Of a stretch of DNA of 64,000 nucleotides, positions 16,136 through 24,480 are shown in pieces. The notes under the pieces are model-generated. The model was given only the letters and a program-made list of their open reading frames with translations, did no database searches and had not been told where the DNA came from. Numbering within the stretch: the stretch's first letter is position 1; every line of letters starts with the position of its first letter. This stretch comes from Streptomyces carminius (GTDB lineage: Bacteria > Actinomycetota > Actinomycetes > Streptomycetales > Streptomycetaceae), in contig NZ_PGGW01000071.1 of assembly GCF_002794255.1 (NCBI RefSeq), positions 1 through 64,000 of the forward strand, read 5' to 3'. The translations under genes and the position numbers were made by a program.

Positions 16136-16963
16136 GTGAGCAACGTTCCCAACATCATCCTCAACAACGGTGTCCGGATGCCGCAGCTCGGCCTCGGCGT
16201 GTGGCAGGTGGCGGACGAGGAGGCCACCTCCGTCGTCGGGCACGCGCTCGCCTCGGGCTACCGCAGCATCGACACCGCCGCCGCCTACCGGAACGAGCGG
16301 GGCACCGGAAAGGCGATCACCGAGTCCGGCCTGCCCCGCGAGGACGTCTTCGTCACCACCAAGATCTGGAACCACCAGCAGGGCTACGACTCCACCCTGC
16401 GCACCTTCGACGCCTCCCTGGAGCGGCTGGGCCTGGACTACGTGGACCTCTACCTCATCCACTGGCCGGCACCGGCGCTGGACAAGTACGTCGAGACCTG
16501 GAAGGCCTTCGAGAAGCTGTACGCCGACGGCCGGGCCAAGGCCATCGGGGTCTCCAACTTCAAGCCCACCCATCTGCGGCGGCTGATGGAGGAGACCGAG
16601 ATCGTCCCGGCCGTCAACCAGATCGAGCTCCACCCCTGGTTCCAGCAGGCCGAGGCGCGCGCCTTCCACTCCGAGCACGGCATCGCCACCGAGGCGTGGT
16701 CGCCGCTCGGCCAGGGCAAGGGGCTGCTGGACGACCCGGTGCTCGGCACGCTCGCCCGCAAGCACGGCCGCTCCCCCGCCCAGGTGGTGCTGCGCTGGCA
16801 CCTCCAGATGGACCACCTGGTGATCCCCAAGTCCGTCACCCCCTCCCGGATCGACGAGAACATCGACGTCTTCGACTTCACCCTGGACGAGGACGACATG
16901 CGGCAACTGGCCGGACTGGACAGCGGGAACCGGCTCGGCGCCGACCCGGACACCATGAACTGA
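16136..16963 (+). CDS. Aldo/keto reductase
   Basis: This NADPH-dependent carbonyl reductase of the AKR superfamily has 275 residues. It carries the catalytic tetrad Asp46 and Tyr51 (SIDTAAAYRNERG), Lys76 (VTTKIW) and His109 (LIHW), plus the signature GVSNFKPTHL and C-terminal cofactor motif IPKSVTPSRIDEN. It groups with 2,5-diketo-D-gluconate reductase-like enzymes, with the substrate undetermined. GTG at 16136 is chosen because the sequence from SNVPNIILNNGVRMP is the usual N-terminus and AAGGA lies about 10 bases upstream. It is monocistronic between two hairpins. Confidence 0.92.
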   Translation: MSNVPNIILNNGVRMPQLGLGVWQVADEEATSVVGHALASGYRSIDTAAAYRNERGTGKAITESGLPREDVFVTTKIWNHQQGYDSTLRTFDASLERLGLDYVDLYLIHWPAPALDKYVETWKAFEKLYADGRAKAIGVSNFKPTHLRRLMEETEIVPAVNQIELHPWFQQAEARAFHSEHGIATEAWSPLGQGKGLLDDPVLGTLARKHGRSPAQVVLRWHLQMDHLVIPKSVTPSRIDENIDVFDFTLDEDDMRQLAGLDSGNRLGADPDTMN

Positions 16964-17015
16964 GCGGCACAGCACGCCCCGACGGCCCCGACGACGCCGA
17001 CGACGTCGTCCCACC

Positions 17016-17047
17016 GTACGCCGCCCCGCCCGCGCGGGGCGGCGTAC
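17016..17047 (+). terminator. Hairpin after aldo/keto reductase
   Basis: A 14-bp perfect GC stem with a four-base loop (17030-17033) lies 53 bases after the stop codon. It separates the reductase from the protease gene. Confidence 0.7.
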
Positions 17048-17250
17048 CGGCGTCCGGGCATCCGGAAAACGGGCAAGCCGCACCGGAGAACGGGCGCCTG
17101 CTGTGACGTTCCTCCAAAGGACGTGGCTCTTCGGTGAAGGGGTCCGCCACACGGTTCCATCGCGATGGACGGCGGATAACTTCCAGTTACGCGCCGGTGG
17201 CGACCACCGCGCCGGCGCGAATCCCCCCACGACACTCCCGAGGAGCACAC

Positions 17251-18456
17251 ATGCGCCACACCCGTGGTGTGACAGCCCTATCGGCCCTCGCGGCCGGTGC
17301 CCTGGCACTGACGGTCCTGCCCTCCATAGCCGGGGCGGTCACGGCCGAAACCCCCGCCGAAACCGCCGCCGACACCCGCACCCACACCCTCGACGCCGAG
17401 GCCGAGCGGGCGGCCGAGGCCCTCCCCGCCGAAGCGCTGCGGGCCCTGCGACGCGACCTGGGCCTGACCCCCGACGAGGCGAGAGAACGCGTCGCCGGCG
17501 AGTACCGCGCCGCCAAGACCGCACCCGCCATCCGCGAGGACCTCGCCGCCGACTGGGCCGGAGCCTGGGTCAGCGGCACCGACGCCACCCTGGTCGTCGC
17601 CACCACCGACCGCGCCGCGGCCGACGCCATCACCGCCGCCGGCGCGAAGGCGAAGATCGTCGAACACAGCATGGCCGAACTGGAGGCCGCCAAGAAGAAC
17701 CTGGACCGGGCCGCGCGGCAGCTCTCCCCCACCGCCGCGCCGCTGTGGTACGTCGACGTCCGCAGCAACAGCGTCGTCGTCCACGCCGCCGACCCGGCGA
17801 AAGCACGCTCCCTCGTCGAGGCCGGCGGCGTCGACAGCGGCCTGGTGAAGGTCGTGCGCTCCGCCGAGCAGCCCCGCCCCTACGCCGACCTGCGCGGCGG
17901 CGACGCCTACTACATCAACCAGAGCAGCCGCTGCTCGGTCGGCTTCCCGGTCACCGGCGGCGACCGGCAGGGCTTCGTCACCGCCGGCCACTGCGGCGTC
18001 CCCGGCGACCCCACCGCCGGTCACGACCGGGCCGACCAGGGCAGCTTCGAGGGCTCCTCCTTCCCCGGCAACGACTACGGCTGGGTCGCCACCAACAGCA
18101 ACTGGACCGCCACCCCCTTCGTCAAGGGCGAGAACGGCGACGTGACCGTCACCGGCTCCGAGGAGGCGCCCGTCGGCTCGACCGTCTGCCGCTCCGGCTC
18201 CACCACCGGCTGGCACTGCGGCACCATCGAGCAGTACGACGTCACCGTCCAGTACGGGCAGGGCGACGTGTCCGGCCTGACCAGGACCACTGTGTGCGCC
18301 GAGCCCGGCGACTCCGGCGGCCCCTACGTCTCCGGCGACCAGGCGCAGGGCGTGACCTCCGGCGGCTCGGGCAACTGCAGCATCGGCGGCACCACCTACT
18401 TCCAGCCGGTCAACCCGATCCTGGAGGAGTACGGCCTCACCCTCGTCACCGGCTGA
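17251..18456 (+). CDS. Secreted S1 family serine protease, streptogrisin/alpha-lytic type
   Basis: The 401-residue preproenzyme has a signal peptide at residues 1 to about 32 and an alpha-lytic-protease-type pro-region to about 214. A chymotrypsin-fold protease domain follows, beginning near DLRGGDAYYI. The catalytic triad is His247 (TAGHC), Asp275 (GNDYGW) and Ser355 (GDSGGP). Six Cys at 228, 248, 313, 323, 349 and 376 suit three disulfides. The pro-region acts as a folding chaperone and is removed on activation. I use the ATG at 17251, with AGGAG eight bases upstream. Longer frames lack a signal sequence at the N-terminus. It is exported for extracellular protein degradation. Confidence 0.95.
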   Translation: MRHTRGVTALSALAAGALALTVLPSIAGAVTAETPAETAADTRTHTLDAEAERAAEALPAEALRALRRDLGLTPDEARERVAGEYRAAKTAPAIREDLAADWAGAWVSGTDATLVVATTDRAAADAITAAGAKAKIVEHSMAELEAAKKNLDRAARQLSPTAAPLWYVDVRSNSVVVHAADPAKARSLVEAGGVDSGLVKVVRSAEQPRPYADLRGGDAYYINQSSRCSVGFPVTGGDRQGFVTAGHCGVPGDPTAGHDRADQGSFEGSSFPGNDYGWVATNSNWTATPFVKGENGDVTVTGSEEAPVGSTVCRSGSTTGWHCGTIEQYDVTVQYGQGDVSGLTRTTVCAEPGDSGGPYVSGDQAQGVTSGGSGNCSIGGTTYFQPVNPILEEYGLTLVTG

Positions 18457-18505
18457 CCCGCCGCACGCCTCGGGGCCGCGCGGGCCCCTGCGCTCCTCTC
18501 CCCCA

Positions 18506-18548
18506 CCCGGCGCGCGGGAGCGGTACTCCACCGCTCCCGCGCGCCGGG
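18506..18548. terminator. Bidirectional hairpin between convergent genes
   Basis: An 18-bp perfect stem with a seven-base loop (18524-18530) lies between the protease stop and the pterin dehydratase stop, which converge. It probably terminates both transcripts. Confidence 0.8.
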
Positions 18549-18554
18549 TCCGCC

Positions 18555-18887
18555 TCATTCCGCCCCGTGCGCCGGAGCCCCTGCCTCCGCCCCGTGCGCC
18601 GGAGCGATCTCCTCGATCCGGCGGGCCAGCCCCACGTCCAGCCCGGTGACCTTCCCGCCCACGCTGTGCGTGTTCACCGACACCCGCAGCGTGTTGTAGC
18701 CGAGCAGCAGATCGGCGTGGTGGTCCAGCTCGTCCTGGAGCCGCGCCACATGGACGACCAGCACCGCCGCCTGGAGGTGCCGGGCGAAGGAGTAGGTGCG
18801 CTCCAGCCGGTCCCCGGCCAGCCGCCAGCCGGGCAGCTCCGCCAGCGCACCGTCGATCTCCTCCGGGGTCAGCGGTCTGGGCGACAT
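18555..18887 (-). CDS. 4a-hydroxytetrahydrobiopterin dehydratase
   Basis: Pterin-4a-carbinolamine dehydratase dehydrates the hydroxylated pterin produced by aromatic amino acid hydroxylases. The 110-residue protein has the family core: ELPGWRLAGDRLERTY, then LDHHADLLLGYNTLRVSVNTHSVGGKVTGLD with the paired His-His and the later His. The C-terminus ends in a duplicated AHGAE peptide, probably an extension without function. The ATG at 18887 is 48 bases from the divergent regulator start. No aromatic hydroxylase is nearby. Confidence 0.93.
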   Translation of the reverse strand: MSPRPLTPEEIDGALAELPGWRLAGDRLERTYSFARHLQAAVLVVHVARLQDELDHHADLLLGYNTLRVSVNTHSVGGKVTGLDVGLARRIEEIAPAHGAEAGAPAHGAE

Positions 18888-18935
18888 GGCGGCAATCCCT
18901 TCCGTGGACGACCCGCACCAGCCTAGGGTCGCCGC

Positions 18936-19778
18936 ATGGGTTCCGCGACAGCCGACACGTCCACCGGAGTGGGCCCCCTGCTGCGCCACTGGCGGGAACG
19001 CGCCGGACTCAGCCAGCTGGAGCTGGCCCTGCGCGCCGACTCCTCGGCCCGGCACATCAGCTTCGTCGAGACCGGGCGTTCCCGGCCCAGCCGGGAGATG
19101 GTGCTGCGGCTGGCCGAGCACCTGGCCGTCCCCGTCCGGGAGCGCAACGCGCTGCTGACGGCCGCGGGCCACGCGCCGCACTACCCGGAGACCCCCGTCG
19201 ACGACGCCGCGCTGGCCGCCCTGCGCGGCAGCCTGGAGCGGATGGTGACGGCCTACGAGCCCTACCCCGCCCTGGTGGTCAACGGCCGCTGGGAGGTGCT
19301 GGCCGCCAACCGCGGCATCACCCTCGTGCTGGAGGGCGTGGCCGGGCACCTGCTGCGGCCCCCGCTGAACGCCATGCGCGTCACCCTCCACCCCGAGGGC
19401 CTGGCCCCGCGCATCCGCAACTTCCGCGAGTGGCGCGAGCACCTGCTGGAGCAGATGCGGCGGCAGCTCGCGCTGCTGCGGTCGGTGCCGCTGCGCGAGC
19501 TGTACGAGGAGGTCTCCGCCTATCCGCTGCCGGAGGACGGCACCGAGCGGCGCGGGCTCGACGGCCCCTTCGCGCTGCCCATGGTGATCGAACACCGGGG
19601 GCGGACGCTGTCGTTCTTCTCCACGACCACCACCTTCAACACCCCGATGGACGTGACCGTCTCCGAGCTGGCCATCGAGACCTTCGTCCCGGCCGACGCG
19701 GAGACCGCCGCCCTGCTGCCCGTCCTCGTCCCCCGGCAGGAGGACGGGCAGCGGGACGGACCGGAGGGCGCCCCGTAG
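18936..19778 (+). CDS. XRE-family regulator with MmyB-like ligand-binding domain
   Basis: The 280-residue protein has an N-terminal helix-turn-helix (about residues 12-70: LLRHWRERAGLSQLELALRADSSARHISFVETGRSRPSREMV). A C-terminal MmyB-like PAS-type domain follows, with YPALVVNGRWEVLAANRG and the FSTTTTFNTPMDVTVSELAIETF strand. Such regulators usually control a divergent or adjacent oxidoreductase or transport gene. The start is 48 bases from the divergent pterin dehydratase, so the intergenic segment probably holds its operator. The ligand is unknown. Confidence 0.9.
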   Translation: MGSATADTSTGVGPLLRHWRERAGLSQLELALRADSSARHISFVETGRSRPSREMVLRLAEHLAVPVRERNALLTAAGHAPHYPETPVDDAALAALRGSLERMVTAYEPYPALVVNGRWEVLAANRGITLVLEGVAGHLLRPPLNAMRVTLHPEGLAPRIRNFREWREHLLEQMRRQLALLRSVPLRELYEEVSAYPLPEDGTERRGLDGPFALPMVIEHRGRTLSFFSTTTTFNTPMDVTVSELAIETFVPADAETAALLPVLVPRQEDGQRDGPEGAP

Positions 19779-19818
19779 CGGCCCGGCGGTCCGGGGACCC
19801 GGGCGCCCGGCGGTCCGG

Positions 19819-20304
19819 TCACCGCCCGGCGGACCGCAGCACCGCGCGCAGCGCCAGGTGCTGGGCCGCCGCGAGGATGGCCACCACCACCGCCTGGAAG
19901 GGGATCCACACCAGCCCGGCGGTCGTCGGCTCCAGCAGTCCGCCGAGGGGGCCGACCAGGACGGCGCCACTGGCCAGCGCCCAGAGCGCGTTCACCTCGA
20001 CCACCGCGCGCACCCCGAGGACGGGCGGCACGGGGCGGCTCGCCAGCAGGCCGACCGCCGTGCCGTACAGCAGCAGGAAGGCGCCGAGTCCCACGAGCAG
20101 CCCCGTGTCCACCCCCAGCAGCCTGCCGAGGGGGTCGGCCAGGGCCAGGCAGGCCAGCGCGTAGACGACGGTGGCGACCGCGTCCAGGGCGAGCAGCCGG
20201 CGCAGCAGTCGCAGCGGACCGGCGCCCCCGGAACGGATGCCGGGACGAACGGCGGGACGGACGGCGCCGGGAGCGCCGGAGGAAGGTGCGGATGTCGCGG
20301 GCAT
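19819..20304 (-). CDS. Four-helix integral membrane protein
   Basis: The 161-residue protein has a polar N-terminal tail of about 30 residues and four hydrophobic segments: ATVVYALACLAL, GLLVGLGAFLLLYGTAVGLLA, VVEVNALWALASGAVLVGPLG and LVWIPFQAVVVAILAA. No enzyme motif is seen. It converges on the XRE gene. A 13-bp hairpin with a five-base loop lies about 135 bases upstream of its ATG. The function is unknown. Confidence 0.75.
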   Translation of the reverse strand: MPATSAPSSGAPGAVRPAVRPGIRSGGAGPLRLLRRLLALDAVATVVYALACLALADPLGRLLGVDTGLLVGLGAFLLLYGTAVGLLASRPVPPVLGVRAVVEVNALWALASGAVLVGPLGGLLEPTTAGLVWIPFQAVVVAILAAAQHLALRAVLRSAGR

Positions 20305-20437
20305 GGTGGTGTCGGCCTTCCCGGTGATGGTCGCACCGGTGCGGGCGCACCGGTGGGAAACGCTGGTCGAAGGCCGGTTTCCGGCCGGAGTGCGCCGGCC
20401 GGACCCCGGTTCCCCCAGCCTGCCGGGGCCTCGTCCT

Positions 20438-20468
20438 CCGGTCGATTACCGCCGGGGTAATCGACCGG
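20438..20468. promoter_or_regulatory. 13-bp stem-loop in gene-free stretch 20305-20625
   Basis: CCGGTCGATTACC pairs exactly with GGTAATCGACCGG around GCCGG. It contains AT-rich arms unusual for a terminator here. It lies between the start of the four-helix membrane protein and the end of the phosphatase-superfamily gene, both on the minus strand, so it could terminate one or regulate the other. The remainder of 20305-20625 holds no gene I can support. Confidence 0.5.
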
Positions 20469-20625
20469 GATGAACGGCGGGGTGCTGTCGGCCGTTCGCC
20501 GTCCGATCGTGCCCGGTCAGCGGCCGGGCCGCCTTTCGTCTGGTTGTTTGGAGTCGCTTGGCACACTTTTCTTTCTTCTGTCCTCCGGCTGCCCTCTCCC
20601 CCGGTCGGCCGGACGCCGGCGCGGC

Positions 20626-22716
20626 TCAGCGCAGCGGCACGCGGTCCGGGAAGAAGGGGGCGGTCATGGCCGGGGCCGTCTCCGCCTCGCGCAGCCAGCG
20701 GCGCAGCACCCGGTGGACCTGTTCGGCGCCGACCGGCTCACCGTCCCCCTCCGGAGGGGACAGCAGCAGCGGGGAGAGCAGGAACGCCCGGGACTGCTCG
20801 CCGCCGAGGCCGCCGTGGGAGCCGATCTGCTCCTCGAAGGCGTGGACGGACCCGGTGGCCGGGTCCAGGGCCGAGTTGACCATGATGTCGGCGACGTGCG
20901 GGAAGCCGGCGGTGCGCCGTACGGCGTCGGCGGCGAGGGGCCCGTAGGGCGCCAGGGGGTCCTTTCCGACGATCTCCCCGGTGTCCAGCCGGTGCTCGCC
21001 GCCGTCCGCGCCGACCACCACCGGCCCGCAGGTCTCGCTGTGGAGGAGCAGGAAGCCGATGCCGGGGTGGTCGGCGAGGGTGCGCAGCAGGGCGGGGTGG
21101 CGGCGTTCGATCTCCTCGCGGGAGGCCCGTCCGGGGATGCCGGGGAAGGAGACCAGGCCCAGGTTGCCCGAGCCGAGCACCACCGGCCCGGGGCCGGTGA
21201 CGTGGTGGGGTTCGGCGCCGGGCCCGTCCTCGGGGCGGTGCAGGGCGGCGCGGGCGGTGGTGCGGGCCTCGGCGCCGGTGGCCGAGCGGCGGGCCCGGCG
21301 GGAGACGGGCAGTCCGCAGCCGACGCGCACCAGGTCCTCCAGGGTGAGTCCGTAGCGCGCGGCGAAGGGCTCGCCGGGGCTCTGCCCGTGGTCGGAGAGC
21401 AGCACCAGGCGGTAGGGGCGGGGGGCCCGCTCGGCGGCCTGGGCGATCAGCGCCACGGCCCGGTCCAGTTGCCGCAGCACCTGGTGGGTGTCCCGGCCGC
21501 GGGGGCCGGAGTGGTGGGCGACCTCGTCGTAGGCGACCAGGTCGGCGTAGACGGCGGTGCGGCCGCTGAGGATGTCGCCGAGGACGGCGGCGACCACCAC
21601 GTCCCGCTCGACGACGGTGGCGAAGGCCCGGATGAAGGGGTAGAGCCCGCCGCGGGAGACCCTGGGCCGCTCGCCGCGCAGCCGGGACCGGAGGGCCTGG
21701 AGGATCTCCCGGACGACCTCGGCGGTGAAGGAGACGGCGGTGCGGGTGGCGTTGGCCGGGTCGGAGAAGTACGCGAAGTAGCCGGCCCGGGAGCGGTTGT
21801 GCCGGCCGCGCCGGGCGGAGACGGACAGCACCAGGGCCGCCTGGGCGGCGCCGCCGCTGAAGAGGTTGCCGCGGCTGGCGCCGTCGTGTGCGAGGAGTCC
21901 GGGGTCGCCGGTGCGGGCGACGGCGCGGCGCTGGAGCTCGGCGGCGCTGCTGGGGCGGTTGCTGACCATGACCTCGCCGGTCTCCTTCTCGAACCAGCGG
22001 AAGGCGGGGACGTCCTCGTTGGTGCCGTGCAGGATGGCGAGCTGGCTGGCGCCGGTCTGGCTGGACCAGTCGGTGTGCCACCGGGTCAGGCGGTGGGTGT
22101 CGCGGCACAGGGCGGCGACGGCGGGCATCAGCGGTTCGCCGTCCGGGCGGTCCGCGGGGGGCCGGATCGCGTCGCACAGCACGTCGTGGCCGAGGCCGTC
22201 GAGCTGGAGGAAGACGGTGCCGGGGGCAGTGGGCACCGCCCGGCGGCCGGCGCGGCGCCAGCGGCGGTCGGCGAGCCGGGCCAGCCGCCGCCGGTAGGCG
22301 CTGTCGTCGCGGACGGCCAGGAAGGTGCTGGCCGCCGAGGAGGCGGCGGACATCGCCGCGGCGACCACCACGGCGGTCTGCGGGTCGGCCTCGCCGCGGC
22401 CCTCGGGGATGAGGCCGAGGGCGAGCCACAGCAGCGAGCCGTTGAGGAAGAACACCAGCAGGCCCAGTACCAGGGCGGGCACCAGCAGCAGCGCCCGTAC
22501 CAGCAGGGGCCACACCAGGGCGCCGAGCAGGCCGAAGGCGCCGGCGCCCAGCGCGGCGGTGATCGCGATGCGGGTGGCGGTGTCGCCGTCGGGGGACTGG
22601 AGCCGGAAGTCGGGCAGCACGCCGGCCAGCACCAGCATGGTGAGGGTGCTCACGGCCCACACCACCAGGAGGCGCAGCACCGCGCCGCCCGCCCTGCGCC
22701 AGGCCGCCATCCGCAT
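20626..22716 (-). CDS. Membrane-anchored alkaline phosphatase superfamily protein
   Basis: The protein combines an N-terminal membrane region and a large phosphodiesterase/alkaline-phosphatase-like domain. Hydrophobic segments such as LLVVWAVSTLTMLVLAGVLP and LLLVPALVLGLLVFFLNG cover about residues 10-150. The domain carries FLQLDGLGHDVL, DWSSQTGASQLAILHGTNEDVPAFRW, YADLVAYDEVAHHSGPRG and LLSDHGQSPGEPF, which match metal-binding Asp/His and the Thr/Ser nucleophile region of the superfamily. Homologues are often labelled phage-holin-like because of the membrane part. I use ATG 22716 (696 residues). Longer frames add only charged sequence, and ATG 22710 is another option. The catalytic domain may be cytoplasmic or external. 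It is divergent from the metallo-beta-lactamase gene. Confidence 0.8.
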   Translation of the reverse strand: MRMAAWRRAGGAVLRLLVVWAVSTLTMLVLAGVLPDFRLQSPDGDTATRIAITAALGAGAFGLLGALVWPLLVRALLLVPALVLGLLVFFLNGSLLWLALGLIPEGRGEADPQTAVVVAAAMSAASSAASTFLAVRDDSAYRRRLARLADRRWRRAGRRAVPTAPGTVFLQLDGLGHDVLCDAIRPPADRPDGEPLMPAVAALCRDTHRLTRWHTDWSSQTGASQLAILHGTNEDVPAFRWFEKETGEVMVSNRPSSAAELQRRAVARTGDPGLLAHDGASRGNLFSGGAAQAALVLSVSARRGRHNRSRAGYFAYFSDPANATRTAVSFTAEVVREILQALRSRLRGERPRVSRGGLYPFIRAFATVVERDVVVAAVLGDILSGRTAVYADLVAYDEVAHHSGPRGRDTHQVLRQLDRAVALIAQAAERAPRPYRLVLLSDHGQSPGEPFAARYGLTLEDLVRVGCGLPVSRRARRSATGAEARTTARAALHRPEDGPGAEPHHVTGPGPVVLGSGNLGLVSFPGIPGRASREEIERRHPALLRTLADHPGIGFLLLHSETCGPVVVGADGGEHRLDTGEIVGKDPLAPYGPLAADAVRRTAGFPHVADIMVNSALDPATGSVHAFEEQIGSHGGLGGEQSRAFLLSPLLLSPPEGDGEPVGAEQVHRVLRRWLREAETAPAMTAPFFPDRVPLR

Positions 22717-22966
22717 GCCGTCCCGCCTCTCCGCCCTGCTTCCGCACCCTGCCTCCGCGGCCTGCCTCTCCGCCTGGCCGCCTGTGCTCCTCGCCCTCTC
22801 CCGTCCGGGCCGGGCACCGGGTGCCGGCCCGGCGGTTCCCCCTGGGGATTCCACTGCTCAGAGCGGCACGTTCCACTCTTCCACAGCGAGGCACCCGTCC
22901 GGCACCGGTTCGGGGGCGCTCCCGCGGCCCGGCGCCGGCTGCGGGGAGAATGAGAGGATCGGTGCG

Positions 22967-23004
22967 GGACGGACGGACGGACGGACGGGCGGACGGGCGG
23001 ACGG
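22967..23004. repeat. GGAC/GGGC short tandem repeats in divergent promoter region
   Basis: Four-base units (GGAC, with some GGGC) are repeated about nine times just before the ribosome binding site of the gene at 23025. The gene-free stretch 22717-23024 holds no other evident feature. A run like this can vary in length by slippage. Confidence 0.8.
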
Positions 23005-23024
23005 CCGACGGAAGGAGGCGCGGG

Positions 23025-23807
23025 ATGCCGGTGGAGATCACCTGGTGGGGCCATGCCACGACCACGGTCCGGGACTCCGGGGTCACCCTGCTGACCGATC
23101 CGCTGTTCGCACGGCGGCTGGCTCACCTGCGCAGACGGCGCGGGGAGCTGCCGCCCGACTCGGTGGCCGAGGTGGACGCGGTGGTGGTCTCGCACCTGCA
23201 CGCCGACCATCTGCACCCGCGGTCCCTGGCGCGGCTGGCCCCCGGCACCCGGGTGCTGGTGCCGCGCGGCGCGCTCGCCGCGGTGGCCGGGTTGCGGCGG
23301 CTGCGCGGCAGGCTGCGGATCGAGGAGGTCGGTGTGGGCGACCGGGTGCGCGTCGGGGAGCTGACCGTCCGCGCGGTGCCCGCGGCGCACGACGGACGCC
23401 GGCTGCCGGTGGCGCGGCACCGGGCGCCCGCGCTGGGCTATGTGATCGAGGGTGAGGCACGGACGTACTTCGCTGGGGATACGGGCCTGTTCGACGCGAT
23501 GGCGGAGGAGGTCGGCGCGGTCGACGTGGCGCTGCTGCCGGTCGGCGGCTGGGGACCGTACCTGGGCGAGGGGCACCTGGACGCGGGCCGGGCGGCGGAG
23601 GCGCTGGCCCGGCTGGCGGCGGCCTGCGCGGTGCCGGTGCACTACGGCACGTACTGGCCGATCGGCCTGGACGCGGTGCGGCCGCACGAGTTCCACTCCC
23701 CCGGTGACGAGTTCGTGCGGCTGGCGGCCCGTGCGGCGCCCGCCTCGGCGGTGCACCGGCTGGGGCACGGCGAGAGCGTACGGCTGGGACTGGGGGCGGT
23801 GGGGTGA
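23025..23807 (+). CDS. Metallo-beta-lactamase-fold hydrolase (UlaG-like)
   Basis: The 260-residue protein has the fold's metal motif SHLHADHLH (HxHxDH) near residue 57, a downstream AAHDG His, GDTG Asp and final VPVHYGTYWP His. The WWGHATTTVRDSGVTLLTDPLF opening is typical of the UlaG-like/YtnP group. The substrate is unknown. ATG at 23025 follows GAAGGAGG. Its stop overlaps the DedA start (GTGA), so the two are cotranslated. Confidence 0.88.
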   Translation: MPVEITWWGHATTTVRDSGVTLLTDPLFARRLAHLRRRRGELPPDSVAEVDAVVVSHLHADHLHPRSLARLAPGTRVLVPRGALAAVAGLRRLRGRLRIEEVGVGDRVRVGELTVRAVPAAHDGRRLPVARHRAPALGYVIEGEARTYFAGDTGLFDAMAEEVGAVDVALLPVGGWGPYLGEGHLDAGRAAEALARLAAACAVPVHYGTYWPIGLDAVRPHEFHSPGDEFVRLAARAAPASAVHRLGHGESVRLGLGAVG

Positions 23808-24427
23808 TCGAGGGGGTGCTCGCCGCGGTCCGGGAACTCCCGGCGCAGGTGGTGCCCGGGGAGGCGGGTTACCCCTCGCTGTTCCTGCTGGTGGTGTTCG
23901 GTTCGCTGGTGCCGGTGGTACCGACGGGGGCGGTGGTCAGCGGGGCGGCGGCGGTGGCCTTTCACAGCAGTCCGCCGGCGCTGCCGCTGCTGCTGGTGTT
24001 CGCACTGGCCTCGCTGGCGGCGTTCCTCGGCGATCTGACGCTGTACTGGCTGGGCCTGCGCGGGGAGCGGTCGGAGATCGGCGCCCGCTGGCTGGGGTGG
24101 CTGCGCTCCCGGGCCGCGCCGGACCGGCTGGCGGTCGCCCGCCGGAAGCTGGACGAGCGCGGTGTGACGGTGCTGGTGCTCTCCCGGCTGGTGCCCGCGG
24201 GGCGGATCCCGGTGATGGTGGCCTGTCTGGTGTCGAGGATGCCGATGGGCCGTTTCGTGCGCGGCGCCGCCCCGGCGGCCCTGGCGTGGACGGTGACCTA
24301 CCAGCTGATCGGTGTGCTGGGCGGGGCGCTGTTCCCCGAGCCGTGGCAGGGGGTGGCCGCGGCGGTCGCGCTGACGCTGCTGGTCGGCGCGGCGCCCTCG
24401 GTGTGGCAGCGGCTGCGGCCCGCCTGA
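23804..24427 (+). CDS. DedA/VTT family membrane protein
   Basis: The 207-residue protein has several hydrophobic segments (YPSLFLLVVFGSLVPVVPTG; LPLLLVFALASLAAFLGDLTLYWLGL; LIGVLGGALF) and the conserved SRLVPAGRIPVMVACL stretch with the Arg residues of the family. DedA proteins act in membrane lipid scrambling and proton-dependent envelope homeostasis. The GTG start overlaps the metallo-beta-lactamase stop by four bases, indicating a two-gene operon. Confidence 0.88.
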   Translation: MIEGVLAAVRELPAQVVPGEAGYPSLFLLVVFGSLVPVVPTGAVVSGAAAVAFHSSPPALPLLLVFALASLAAFLGDLTLYWLGLRGERSEIGARWLGWLRSRAAPDRLAVARRKLDERGVTVLVLSRLVPAGRIPVMVACLVSRMPMGRFVRGAAPAALAWTVTYQLIGVLGGALFPEPWQGVAAAVALTLLVGAAPSVWQRLRPA

Positions 24428-24480
24428 GGCCGACTCCCGCGTCCCGGGGGCCGGCCCCTGCGGTGTCGTCCCTGCGGTGT

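Noticed and set aside
22967..23004. GGAC repeats as a CRISPR-like array
   Set aside because: Units are four bases with no spacers, which is simple-sequence slippage.
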